21,666 nucleotides of DNA, taken from Mucidula mucida. Its lineage: Eukaryota; Basidiomycota; Agaricomycetes; Agaricales; Physalacriaceae. The stretch spans positions 1 through 21,666 of the forward strand of contig JADNYV010000567.1 in NCBI GenBank assembly GCA_015501055.1, in the 5' to 3' direction. Every line of letters begins with the position of its first letter. Position 1 is the stretch's first letter. Below the pieces are notes generated by a model. It did no database searches and was not told the origin of the DNA. It saw only the letters and a list, made by a program, of their open reading frames with translations. Below, piece after piece: positions 9,707-19,239 of this stretch. The position numbers and the translations under genes were made by a program.

Positions 9707-11428
9707 ATGGATCACCTATCATTGGCCTCAAGTGGTAGCTCAAGCATGCGAGGTAAGCACTTTCAATCTCGGATACGTCACCGAGACAGTACTTCTCACT
9801 TGCGTTGTTAGACCACGATAACGCGCCGTCGAGCGCGACCATTGACGACGCACGCGCCACTGAATCCGGGAAGGCTTCCAAATTAGGAATGTCCTCGCGG
9901 AACGCGGGCCGAAGTAGCTCCGGCAATGCATCTTCCTCGAAGTTCTTGGGCGTCGTTGTTCCTAGACTATCTACGCCGCACTCTGCATCGTCTCGTAACT
10001 CTATCCATTTGGGTCGCGAAGGAGGTATACATGTCATCAATGCTAGTTCTGGGCCGACCGCGCACAAAACACGAGACTGGTCTACTGCTTCGTTTGCCGG
10101 TGATGCTCTCTCACTTGCTGATTGTATCTCATCTGCACTGGGGGCTCGTCCTACTGCAGAAGAGGTCAACGGCGAAGAGGAAATTCTCGAGTTGATTAGC
10201 CCCGAGGTCGCTAGAGAATGTCATACAGACGTTACGGCTGCCTCATCTGAACCGGCGGAAAGCGATGACGAGATGCTGGCCCTCGCATATCCTTACAGTG
10301 TCCATCTTCCTTCTCAGGCTGCCGTACACGACACGGGAAGACTGGATGAAAGAGATGCACAAACCCATGCACAAAATGGGATGGCCTTTACCGGAAGCAT
10401 CGTCGACGCTCTTGCCAATGCATTTGCAGCGAATGAAGATGAATCCATCTCGTCTCCTTCCTCTAGTGCCTATCGAGCTCGTCCTGGGCGTTCGAGTCTT
10501 TTCCTGGAAGGCACGTCCGGGTCAGACTCCGATACACCAGAACCACCCTCGTCGACTTCGCGTCCAATTCCAGAGCGCGAGCCAAGAGCCAGTCTCCGTG
10601 TCGCTCAACTACCGCGGTCTCACGCTGCGCATACCGTTGAACTCAAGACGGCTACGGATGATCTGGATGAATATCTTGATACGGAATATGCTACGCATGC
10701 GTACCAGAAGGATTGGGCTACTCCGCCTTTGCAAACCTATGAGCTCCCTCCGATGTCAAACGAGGCTCCAGCGCCGATCGTTCTTCGCAGACCGCAGTAC
10801 ACGTCGGTCACAGAACACTTCCTGCAGCGCGCGGAGGAGTGGTTCGGTCCTGAGGCTCTTCAGCAAGCCGATCAGGCTGCCTTGGATGGGCCAGCGAAAA
10901 ATCTCAAGAAAGGCACCGCCTCCACAATGGTAAGCAAAGCTCAATGTGTTGTAATGTCATCTATCAATCATGTGTCCTTAGCATTCTGCACCGAATTCGT
11001 CTGGCACGACCGCTGTGACCCTTCTGAAGCGAAAACGTGTCCCCTCCCTGACGGAGTCTAACCCTCAGAAAGGGCCGCGCGTTTTGGAAGAACCGAACGG
11101 AGTGCCTTCCCGCTCGAGTCAAGAAAGTGCTCGACGGACACTTTCGGTGGCAGAACCGGCTCTCTCTGCTTCGGATATTGCTCTCCTGCGCCGATTTGTA
11201 GTGGACAAGAAGATTCCCACTGACGAGGCAAGTCGCCTTACATTGTCGTGACGGTTATTTGTTGATAATCGAGTGTAGGAAGTCAATGCGCTCAACCACC
11301 TCGTGTCGAGTCTCAAGATGGAGGGCGAGCACAACGTTTTCGAGGGAAAGACGACGGCGAATGGACATTTCCACATTTTGGTCCCAAAGAAGCTCGTCGC
11401 CATCGCATCTCGTTCCACTATTGCGTAG
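9707..11428 (+). CDS. Hypothetical, largely disordered protein, 519 aa
   Basis: I do not recognise this protein. Four exons: 9707-9752, 9812-10929, 10982-11231, 11283-11428. Introns are 59, 52 and 51 bases with agreeing phases. The start is the first ATG in frame, MDHLSLASSGSSS. Residues 1 to about 330 are rich in Ser, Ala, Glu, Asp and Pro, with an acidic TPEPPSSTSRPIPEREPR stretch, and look disordered. The more ordered parts are DDLDEYLDTEYATHAYQKDW, then RRPQYTSVTEHFLQRAEEWF (about 340-360, likely helix), a basic LLKRKRVPSL (possible nuclear targeting signal), and a C-terminal block with a predicted helix ASDIALLRRFVVDKKIPTDE followed by ALNHLVSSLKMEG and a strand-like HFHILVPKKLVAI. Coding is supported by one long exon, codon-level regularity and consistent splicing. 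A nuclear or regulatory role is only a guess from composition. Confidence 0.75.
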
Positions 11429-11450
11429 ATTTCTTGCTCACATGTCCCCC

Positions 11451-11562
11451 AGTCTTGGTCCTCTCGCTTTGCAACTTGCTTTCAGATTCGTTTATTTCTT
11501 TCATTCTTGGCATACCATACCTTCACAACACCACTCTCGCATTTACAGTACTGTCTTAGTCT
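11451..11562 (+). repeat. Direct repeat copy 1 (3' flank of the hypothetical gene)
   Basis: This copy starts AGTCTTGGTCCTCTCGCTTT and lies just after the stop codon, so it is probably in the 3' UTR. A looser match extends upstream through TCTTGCTCAC. It is aligned by eye with the second copy about 460 bases downstream, at roughly 85-90% identity with small gaps. Confidence 0.7.
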
Positions 11563-11912
11563 TCATAGGTAGTCACATCGGCCTGTCGATCTTCTGCACA
11601 TAGTCTACAATGATTCTTCTTGAATACGGGTGCGTTATCAATCAGTACTCCCATCGTCATGATTGGTATTTCGCCACCTCAGCTCGCGGCGGCAGGTGGT
11701 ACCTACAATGATATCCTGCCTGCCTCGCATCATCATACTCGTTCCCAACGTCAACGACGTTCACGACCCTCCCGTTAACGATCCGATCCAAGTTTCGGGT
11801 ATGCTCATTGGTACGCACCAATACAAGTAAGCTAACTAGGTCTATTTGATCAGGTAGTTGTAGTGTCTTGCTCACTTTCCTCCCCGTCTTCTATTCCCAA
11901 GTCTTGGTCCTA

Positions 11913-12030
11913 AGTCTTGGTCCTCTCGCTTTGCAATTTGCTTTCAGAATCGTTTATTGCTTGCATTCTTGGCACACCAATATACCTTCACAACTTCACC
12001 ACTCTCGCATTACAAGTAGAGTACTGTCAT
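11913..12030 (+). repeat. Direct repeat copy 2
   Basis: This is the second copy of the segment at 11451-11562, with small gaps. Its first 12 bases, AGTCTTGGTCCT, are themselves present in tandem just upstream (from 11900). A local duplication or an insertion that split a longer repeat could explain it. Confidence 0.7.
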
Positions 12031-12292
12031 AGCAACACCTATAGTATTTGCAGCTTCATACACTGTACTGCATTATTTCTACGTGTATAACTGTACTTAT
12101 TGTAACCCTCGGGAGGTAATTGACTGCACTAAATCAATATTAGTACTACTTCTACAAACACCCCGGATGGTTGACTACGCCACAGTACAGGCAAGGTTAC
12201 TGAAAGTTGACAACAGCCTCAGGAGTCAGAATGCGAACGCGTTTGTACTAAAGCATCCTAGCATAAAACAAGGATTCCAAGTCGAATTCAAC

Positions 12293-12297
12293 AAAAA
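12293..12297 (-). terminator. Pol III terminator of the tRNA gene
   Basis: Five T on the minus strand directly follow the discriminator base of the tRNA, the normal RNA polymerase III stop. Confidence 0.75.
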
Positions 12298-12420
12298 TGA
12301 CCCCTACCTGATTCGAACAGATGGCCTTGTGGATGTACCACATTGGCTACGGCACGCCTTGAAGCGCGCTGTAGCCAATATGAACTGGAATCACACACTC
12401 TACCGCTGAGCTAAGGGGTC
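12298..12420 (-). tRNA. tRNA-Trp (anticodon CCA) with a 51-base intron/insert
   Basis: The gene is 123 bases; removal of 51 leaves 72. The acceptor stem GACCCCT/AGGGGTC pairs fully and the discriminator is A. The D arm is GCTC/GAGT with the A-box sequence TAGCTCAGCGG. The T arm is ATCTG-TTCGAAT-CAGGT, including the B box. The 5' anticodon strand TGTGA is followed by loop TTCCAGT, giving CCA (12386-12388). After position 37 comes an insert that folds into a long hairpin: CATATTGGCTAC pairs with GTAGCCAATGTG, then GCGCGC with GCGTGC. A canonical intron (12334-12384) would leave an A31-C39 mismatch in the mature anticodon stem, while moving the cut two to four bases gives a perfect stem (see findings). 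A T5 terminator follows. The tRNA call is strong and the exact splice sites are open. Confidence 0.85.
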
Positions 12421-13132
12421 TTGGCAAAAGAGAGAAAGAGCGCTACACGATAGATAGATTGCTATCTGACGTGAGTCACATCATCATCGATGATCAATGA
12501 TCCTCTCACAACTTCAAGCCTTCCACCAAGCCTTCCACTGCAAATGGCACGGTAGAATCAGTATGGAATAGTGGCCTGAAGCGCTAATCGAGCAGACTAT
12601 TTTCAAAGCTTCATGAGTGGTCGCGACGTGCACAACGACAAGTCATGAACGCGTCGAGCAAATTCACACGCGACGAAAGTATATTGACGTGGCGAGTCAA
12701 TATACGTTCATAGCAGCACGAGTCCATGGTGCATAAGTTCTTCCATCGTTCCTGCCCATATGTTTTCAACTAAACGAGACACATAAATGTATCGCAGTGG
12801 GTGTGCTTCATAGCGTTTGAGTAGTCTCGCCTCCGGGAATGCTCAAGTCCAGAGCATTGCATCGCGCGCCACTTCTACATCACTAGTCCAGCCGCCCCTC
12901 CCAAAAAGGCCTTAGGCAGATTGGCAGCACAATCGTATTTTCAACACACTCCGCTCTACCAAAGCGTACATCCACTCATATTTAAAAGATTAGATAAATA
13001 GCCATGCGATATGTAGGAGGATTATAACAGAACAAGAGTAAAAACATCGAAAAAGAAAGAGTGAGACCAGAAAACATCGCGAAATGATATGCTAGGACAA
13101 AAGCGTTACAAACCAAATCATATTACTGTATA
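12421..13132. other. Intergenic region between the tRNA 5' side and the SOG2 3' end
   Basis: There is no gene. It should hold the SOG2 3' UTR at its right end. It contains a perfect 10-base inverted repeat at 12679-12705, nested within weaker inverted matches (ATGAACG near 12644 and CGTTCAT near 12704), and a 12-base palindrome ATCATCGATGAT near 12484. Confidence 0.5.
12679..12705. repeat. Perfect inverted repeat, 10-base arms, 7-base loop
   Basis: GTATATTGAC, loop GTGGCGA, GTCAATATAC. It is non-coding and lies between the tRNA and the SOG2 3' end. It could be a hairpin, a protein-binding palindrome or the remains of a small element. Confidence 0.7.
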
Positions 13133-16100
13133 TCACCCGGGATCATTGATATCGATACGCTCCCGCGTATCTCGTCCGCGGAGTCGCCGAATAACAGGAA
13201 CCTTGAACGACTGCGTGGGTTGCGCACTCCGCGGAGGCTCTGGAGACGTAGCCGTATACGGAAGCTTAAACGCTCCCGTAGGCTGGGCACTCCTCGTCCG
13301 TGAAAGACTCGACATCAACCGGTAGTCATCTTGCGGCCCCACTAAACTCGTTTGGGAGGCCGAAGTAAGCATAGGAGAATACGGCCGCGGCGTCGACGTG
13401 GACGCTGGCGCAAACGAAGAAACATGCAACAGTATGGCAAACTCCTCCGTGGCGTTGGTCAGCTTGTACATGTTGTTCCTCAACACGCTAGACCGGGTCC
13501 CGTTGTAGGTCTTGACGATGTTGGACAATTGTACAACCGTCTAAGATGTCGTTAGATAGAATTCGAACATGCACATGGAAACTTACCCTCAAAAACAAAT
13601 GGGCGTCGTCCCGCAATGCACCCTTATCCGACGTCATATCTCCGTCCTTCATCGCACAGACAAGATCAGTTAACCTTGTCGTTACCGACCTGGCCCGGTC
13701 GAGGCATTCTCGGGTATCCTTTTGTGCTTCAAGAGCGTCGCCCAGAACATCCTCCATCATATCCCAAACAACCGGAGCAACATCCATTGCGTTTTGAACA
13801 GCTTGTATGGCCTCCTTGTCAACTTGAGTTTTGGAACTAGACGGCAAGTCCATAACAGGTGTCCTCGACGGCATCGTTGGCGACGAAGAACTCGATCCTG
13901 GTGAGGAAGCTTGCGATCCAGCACGCGAATGCACCGTCCGGGAGCTCTCTCCTGTAAAACTATGCTGGAGGCTGGTTGGGGAAGGGGAAGAAACGGTGAC
14001 AGCCATGGGAGCCAACGTAGCATGTCTCTTGGGAGCACGAAGTGTAGACGACGTGTTACCAGAGAATCCTCGAGATATCGGCGGTAATGGTACATCATCA
14101 TACGAAGGCAATGTCTTGCCAATCTCGACGTCTTTGGAGCTGAACGACCCGGCATGCCTTCTCGCCACTCGTATTCGTTCGATCGCGCCACCAGGAGGAC
14201 TGGGTCGCAGGGAGACCAGCGAATGTGACATTTCAGCCGGGGATTGTGATGCGGATGAAGGTGAATAAGGATCAGATCCCATCATGGAGATACTGTTCGG
14301 TGATGGTATAGGGTATGGTTTCCCTCGCAAGTGAGGTTTGATCGCCTCAATATGAGGCACCATAGCTTGCCACGCCCACGATATTTCTGCAGCCGCGCCA
14401 TACAGCACCAGAATCATGGAGCGCACGTTCCGCACGTCATCACTGCCCGCGATGACCTTGAGCTGCAAGGACAGAACACTCACGGCTTTCCCAAAGACGG
14501 CTACGGTATCTTTACAGCTCTCCACTACACCTCGACAGACAGAGGGAGGCGGCAAGGTTTTTCGACTGATTGCATCAAAACGGTCAAGGGAGTGTATGAG
14601 TTGCATCATGTCCACGCTCGCAGGATCAAGCAGTTTTCGGAGGACAGAAGATAGACGGTCGTCTATAGAATATATGGTGTAATGCTCCAAAGTCTGATAG
14701 ATCTGACACACAGCAAATAATATACTGCGCGCGCACTCTATCAAGGAGAGGAGGGGTCTAGGGAGAGCGTCGGACATGGTGGAAATGGGGAGTGTAGACA
14801 GACGTCGGAAATAAGAGTTTCTCTCGAATGCCATCGAGGACGTAATCGGGCGAGTAGGGGATGGATGTGTTGATTCCTTGCCAAAAGGTCGGTTAGAGCG
14901 GAAACCCGAGCTCATCGAGGAGCCTGAATCCTGCCGTGTTGAGAGTGGCGATGGTATAGAAAAGTCGTCTGGGACCGGTTTGGACTTTAGCGACGGTAAT
15001 GTAGGAAGGTCGGGAGCTTTTCTTGAGGAACAGGCGAAACGGGCTGTACGCAAATCAGGCATACTTTTCTTGGCTTGCAAGTCTACCTCTTGCGTATCTT
15101 TGATTCCATTGGGGGCGTAGGATGCGTTTCGTCCATGCTCTTTCGACGAGCGGTCAGCTTTGGCAGATGGACTGGAATGGACGGTAGGGTCATTGATAGA
15201 GAAAGAATCAGAGTCAGCAGGGCTGGGCAGATAGCTTTCAAAGGAGCGAGTGGGGGAAGTCTCTGCGCTTTCGGAGTGGAGAATACCAAGATGCAAAGGC
15301 GGAGGTCGGTCCAGCTGACCATAAGACGAGGAGGGAGTCTCGATATCCGACTCTGCAATCGAGGATGAAACGGAGAAATTTGAGTCGATAGAGAATGATC
15401 GGGCGTGTGGAGTGACGCCTTCGTCAAATTCAGATTCGGATACAGGGAATCGCGACCAAGCAGCAAAGTTGCTTTCTCTGTGAACAAGTTAGAGATGTAT
15501 GATAGATTAGTAAATGACTTGCAATTTGTTCTCGTCTGAAAACACAGCATCTTCGTGATCGGACGTGTCCTTCTCTATCCACCTTTGCAACGCATGAACC
15601 CAGTCCTTCATTGCTTCTGGAGTTGGAAATCTGGACGGTCGGTCCATTACTGCACTGGGCGGCCATTCAATGGGATTACGTTCCAGTTCTAGCACTGATA
15701 GCTTCTGGAACTTTGAGATATACTCTGGAAGCCTTGTAATCTTGTTGCGCGATAGACAAAACACCTATGGAGACCAATTTAGATATGACGGGGGTGGAAA
15801 GTGGAATATCGACCTTGAGCTTGAGCAGTTCTCCTGGGCGAGGAGGGAGTCGCTTAATCTTGTTGTGGCTCAAGTCCAGTGTGTCAAGGGAAGGCATTAG
15901 AGTAAGCTTGTAAGAATGTCAGATACGAGCTGAAAGACATTTGCGCAACGTACGACTTCCGGAAATACGGTAAAGCAGTTTCCCTTGAGATTTAGATAGC
16001 GTAGACGCGACAGCATGGCGAACTGCATTGGCAGCGTTGTCAAGTGGTTATTGCCCAGCGCAATCCTAGCAGCAGGAGTCAGTTCCACTTGAAATGATAC

Positions 16101-16438
16101 TGCCTGCATTTCACGTACCGTTCGACGCGGCCTCCAGCATCGCCCGACTTGGCCCCAGTGGTTGCCAACTCCTCTGCGGCAGAAGCCTCAATGTCGGTAA
16201 TGTTCTTTTTCAGGAAAACGAGCGTCACGCCGTGGTCCTCCGACTGCGCAAGAGCGTCCTCGACGTGGGCGCGGGTAAGGGGTGTCGGTATGACTGAGCC
16301 CCGTTTCGACCATTGTGGGGAGTACAGCGCCGACCGGTCGACATCGAGCGAAGACGATGACTTGGACGGCGTCATTGTCGCCGCCGACGAGGCTCCTAGC
16401 AGATCGTGGCGGTCATGGGCTGCCGGCTGGAAAGGCAT
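13133..16438 (-). CDS. SOG2: SOG2, leucine-rich-repeat protein of the RAM (NDR kinase) signalling pathway
   Basis: SOG2 works with the NDR kinase CBK1 and partners in polarity, cell separation and wall remodelling. Six exons (complement): 16119-16438, 15954-16065, 15814-15906, 15523-15764, 13587-15477, 13133-13540, giving 1021 residues with all phases agreeing. Residues 1-106 are a Ser-rich lead with a helix AHVEDALAQSEDHG. Leucine-rich repeats span about 107-200 (LGNNHLTTLP, LRYLNLKGNCFTVFP, LDTLDLSHNKIKRLP, LSRNKITRLPEYI, LSVLELERNPIEWPP). Then come a disordered region, the RAM-signalling region (about 400-560: RPLLSLIECARSILFAVCQIY, HSLDRFDAISRKTL) and a second helical block in the last exons (VVWDMMEDVLG, TVVQLSNIVKTYNG). 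The fourth intron (15478-15522) uses a GC donor, GCAAGT. SAQPTxxFKxP occurs twice near the C-terminus. Identity is very likely from domain order. Confidence 0.92.
15478..15522 (-). other. GC-AG intron in SOG2
   Basis: The donor is GCAAGT, the branch-like CTAAC lies near the 3' side, and the acceptor is CACAG, 45 bases in all. A GT donor four bases further into the intron (GTCATT) puts the next exon out of frame. The GC donor joins ENKL to ESNFAAWSRF in the frame that stays open for over 600 codons. Confidence 0.8.
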
Positions 16439-16670
16439 CCAGCGTCGTCGTCGGCGTCCACAAAGTCAACAACAGTGTTCTTGAACTTTGTGTTACTCTT
16501 CGTGGGACTGTGGCTGTGTCCTTTTCTCCGTTTCTACTGCTCAGGCACAGAGCTAACGTACTTCGGCTAGACGCTATAGGTACTTGGTAAAGAGACTCTC
16601 GCACACTCATTCCTGAATAACAGTCTTCGGATCATTGCAATCATGCTACATTCCGAACAAAACTCTACAT

Positions 16671-18192
16671 TCAAAACCACATGGACACCGAGAAACTAGT
16701 ATCATTCGCACGCATTGCATGCCACCATCCAGGAGGGAAAAACAGGACATCTCCGGGTTCAAGGGTCGCAAAAGACGCACTGTGCACTACATTTTCCCAA
16801 AAGTCTAGATACTGAGTGTCAACGGTCGTTGAAAACACGTCGACGCGCGACGTGTTGCTCATTGACGGTTCTTTGTGCTCGGACACCTCATAAGTCGGCT
16901 GTAGCGGGGACCGATACGAATACATGTATTCAGAACTCTCCGGGGGTGCCAGCCATACCGACTTGCTTCCGACAACTTGAACTAAAGGACTCGGGTTAGA
17001 TCAGCATCGATAGATGACAAGTGGCGGTACCGTAAATATTAAAGTACGGGTCCTATTACACGCATCAGTCACGCAAGATACCGGAGAATACAGAACCGCG
17101 TACAGTGTGAGCGGGAGAAACAGTTCCTTTCGGTCCAAACCAAGTGTTTAGAACCAATTGTTCTGCGTTGCCAGGAGGGACATATGTCGGATAGTTCGGT
17201 GGGGCAGACGGAGCTGTATATACATAGTCTGGGACGACAAGGTCTTCTCGAAGGTGGGGGAATTGAAGGAACATGTTATGTTGGGCGAGATATAAGGGCC
17301 CATCGGACGAAGGACTGTTAAGGGATACCAGGAATTCGTCCCAACCCATCAACTTTTGTGACCAGTCGGCGGTCCGATAATCTGAGCCAACTTCTACGGG
17401 AACGACGCGCCCAGGACCAGAGACGGAACGCAAGTAGTCCAGAGACCGCCATGGATGCTCATTAAGAGCCGGCCAGTCTTTGGCGTATCCACGGAGAACA
17501 AATGGTTCACCACAAAACTTGGTACGGAAAAGCGACAGAGAAGGTGACTCTGGAAGAGAAGGCAGTCGGAGATGTGTAGATAGAGGCTTTCTAATGAATA
17601 CTGAGTCGCTTTCAGGAGGTAGATGGGACTGAATGCTTTTGAACGATGAAGCATAGTCCGACTGTATCTTTCCAATAAGAAAATGGATGGCATCGAATCG
17701 GCTAGCGCCACCTGTGATTATTAGAGCCCGATCGAGTATTCCAACAGCCTCGACACAGGTTGACGCGTCAAGATGGGTGAGGCTGCGCAGAATATGTACG
17801 TCCACAGTGAATTCCCTCCAACACAAGATCGACGAGCCAGTCGCGCGTGCCAAGGCTGCGCAAGACATATTCAGTAGCTCGTCAAGAGCATCCACTGTCT
17901 CATCTGGACTCTCTTTGCACAGCAGCACTGCAGCAGACTTGAGACGTGTAAAGTTGTCCTTTCCGCAGGCTATCGCCACTGAATTCATTCATGAGTCATG
18001 GCTGTAAGCTTTTGCAGAGGGTTTTTTACAGGCCGTCTCCGGTATGTCTTCGTCGTCCAGCCCATCTAGTAGTTTGTGCGCAAAGTCCTGCACCCAACCA
18101 GCGGACATGGCGGGAGAAAGCAGAGTACCAGTCACGCGATTTGTCGCGATCGAAGAATTGACAGGCGTCAGCTTTCTCACCTCATTTTCCAT
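16671..18192 (-). CDS. JmjC-domain protein of the KDM8/JMJD5 type (Fe(II)/2-oxoglutarate oxygenase)
   Basis: This is a predicted 2-oxoglutarate- and Fe(II)-dependent oxygenase. JMJD5 proteins were described as H3K36me2 demethylases and later as arginyl hydroxylases or peptidases; which applies here is unknown. Four exons (complement): 18030-18192, 17104-17978, 17031-17052, 16671-16981, giving 456 residues. Residues 1 to about 190 are helical and JMJD5-like (KSAAVLLCKESPDETVDAL). The cupin/JmjC part follows: EPFVLRGYAKDWPALNEHPW, then NTWFGPKGTVSPAHTDPYFN with the iron-binding His-x-Asp at about 291-293, QVVGSKSVWL, and GDVLFFPPGWWHAMR with the second iron His near 440. The ending SFSVSMWF matches the JMJD5 C-terminus. 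A 22-base exon begins with the iron-binding Asp. The gene lies 232 bases upstream of SOG2 on the same strand. Confidence 0.9.
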
Positions 18193-19235
18193 TGACCTTT
18201 CTAGACTGGGGTCTCGCCTGGCAAGTTTGTCGTTTACTTGTAAGTACTAATAATAGTGATAATAGACGAGATGAACAAATGTGAACGCTCCACGTCACTT
18301 CAATCCTGCGCAGCACTACAGCAGGGGATTCCAAGAGAGCAAGGCACTATGGCATACGTACAACAGTAAGACGTACATCCCATCGATCCTCGATGCTTCT
18401 CTGATTCACAACAATTGAAATAGTGCGTACTTCGAAGTTCAATCGAAGCAGCACGTCGGATCACACTCGCGGATACCGAAAAGCAGATAACACAAACCAC
18501 ATCAATCAGGAAGAGTGAGCAAGGCGCATATAAAATGAGTCCGGGCCAAATCATTATGGAGGACGAGCTGCACTGTAACTGTGAAAGAGACTGGAGACAG
18601 GAGGGGTATCCTCAAGGCGGGGGGCGCTCAGCACGTGTAATGGTTGTTCGGAAAACAGCAACTGCCGGCCATGTATCCAGTCGAAAGTATCCTTGGCATT
18701 CGGGGACGATGCCTGTGAAAGAATATAACCCAGGACAGAGAACACTCCCAGCTGCTAAGAATATGCATAAATCGGAACCGTTGCCATCACAAACTGACGC
18801 GCCTGGTGCCAAATGACGTTTTCAACAGCACATCGAGTTCCCGCTAGCAGCTCGACGACTTGCGCAACACTGCTGTAAAGCCAGCTTAAAGCCGCTCACT
18901 GTTCCACAGGGTCCCATTGACATCGCCACGCCGTGATTGAGGAGCATAGGGTCGAAATTTTTCAATTTTTGTCTTTTTGAGGAGACGGCGACTGGCGCAG
19001 GTGCGGCATCCATGGCTGCTCGTCGTCGAGCTCCTGCCTCTCCCAACGCTCCTGACGATGATGGGGAAAAGGATAGCGCGACAAAAGAAAGGCGAAAAAA
19101 ATTCAAGCTCCGACACAACGTGACTCTGGAGGGGAACAATAAAAGGACCAAGGCCAAAGCCAGATCCCCACCCGGTGGCACAGATCCCACCCACATACGC
19201 GGCCCGGTCGGGCAGTGCACCTTCCTTATACGGCA
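18193..19235. promoter_or_regulatory. Divergent intergenic region between the JmjC gene and MOT1
   Basis: The promoters of both flanking genes should lie here. Open frames occur on both strands, including a minus-strand frame of over 100 codons at 18822-19293, but none has recognisable domains. The only one with a suggestive position is the 75-codon plus-strand frame listed separately. Confidence 0.4.
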
Positions 19236-19239
19236 ATGA
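19012..19239 (+). other. Upstream ORF (75 codons) whose stop overlaps the MOT1 start codon (ATGA)
   Basis: ATG at 19012 sits in a fair context (CATCCATGG). The frame encodes a very basic peptide with MAARRRAPASPNAPDDD, ATKERRKKFKLRHNV and KRTKAKARSPPGG, ending at TGA 19237-19239. That TGA shares bases with the MOT1 ATG at 19236-19238. If transcription starts upstream of 19012, this would be a regulatory upstream ORF; otherwise it is just an open frame in promoter DNA. The basic composition is not proof of coding. Confidence 0.35.

Larger units (their letters stand above)
11429..12292. other. Intergenic region with a duplicated 3'-flank segment
   Basis: It contains the two copies of a direct repeat listed separately and, between them, about 300 bases with two overlapping open frames of about 40 codons (ATGs near 11659 and 11708) that I do not consider genes. 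From 12031 to 12292 nothing is recognised. Confidence 0.4.

Noticed and set aside
10265..10933. Long plus-strand open frame of 222 codons
   Set aside because: It lies inside the 1.1 kb exon of the hypothetical gene in another frame. Only the chosen frame joins to the neighbouring exons with correct phase.
11659..11826. Two overlapping open frames of about 40 codons between the direct repeats
   Set aside because: Short, overlapping each other, without splice partners; at most a fragment of another gene.
12083..12409. Plus-strand open frame of 108 codons
   Set aside because: Its second half runs antisense through the tRNA gene and its hairpin, so it is open by chance; no protein family is seen.
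13757..14268. Open frames on both strands of about 145 codons
   Set aside because: These are shadows of the large SOG2 exon, which has repeats, domains and phase support.
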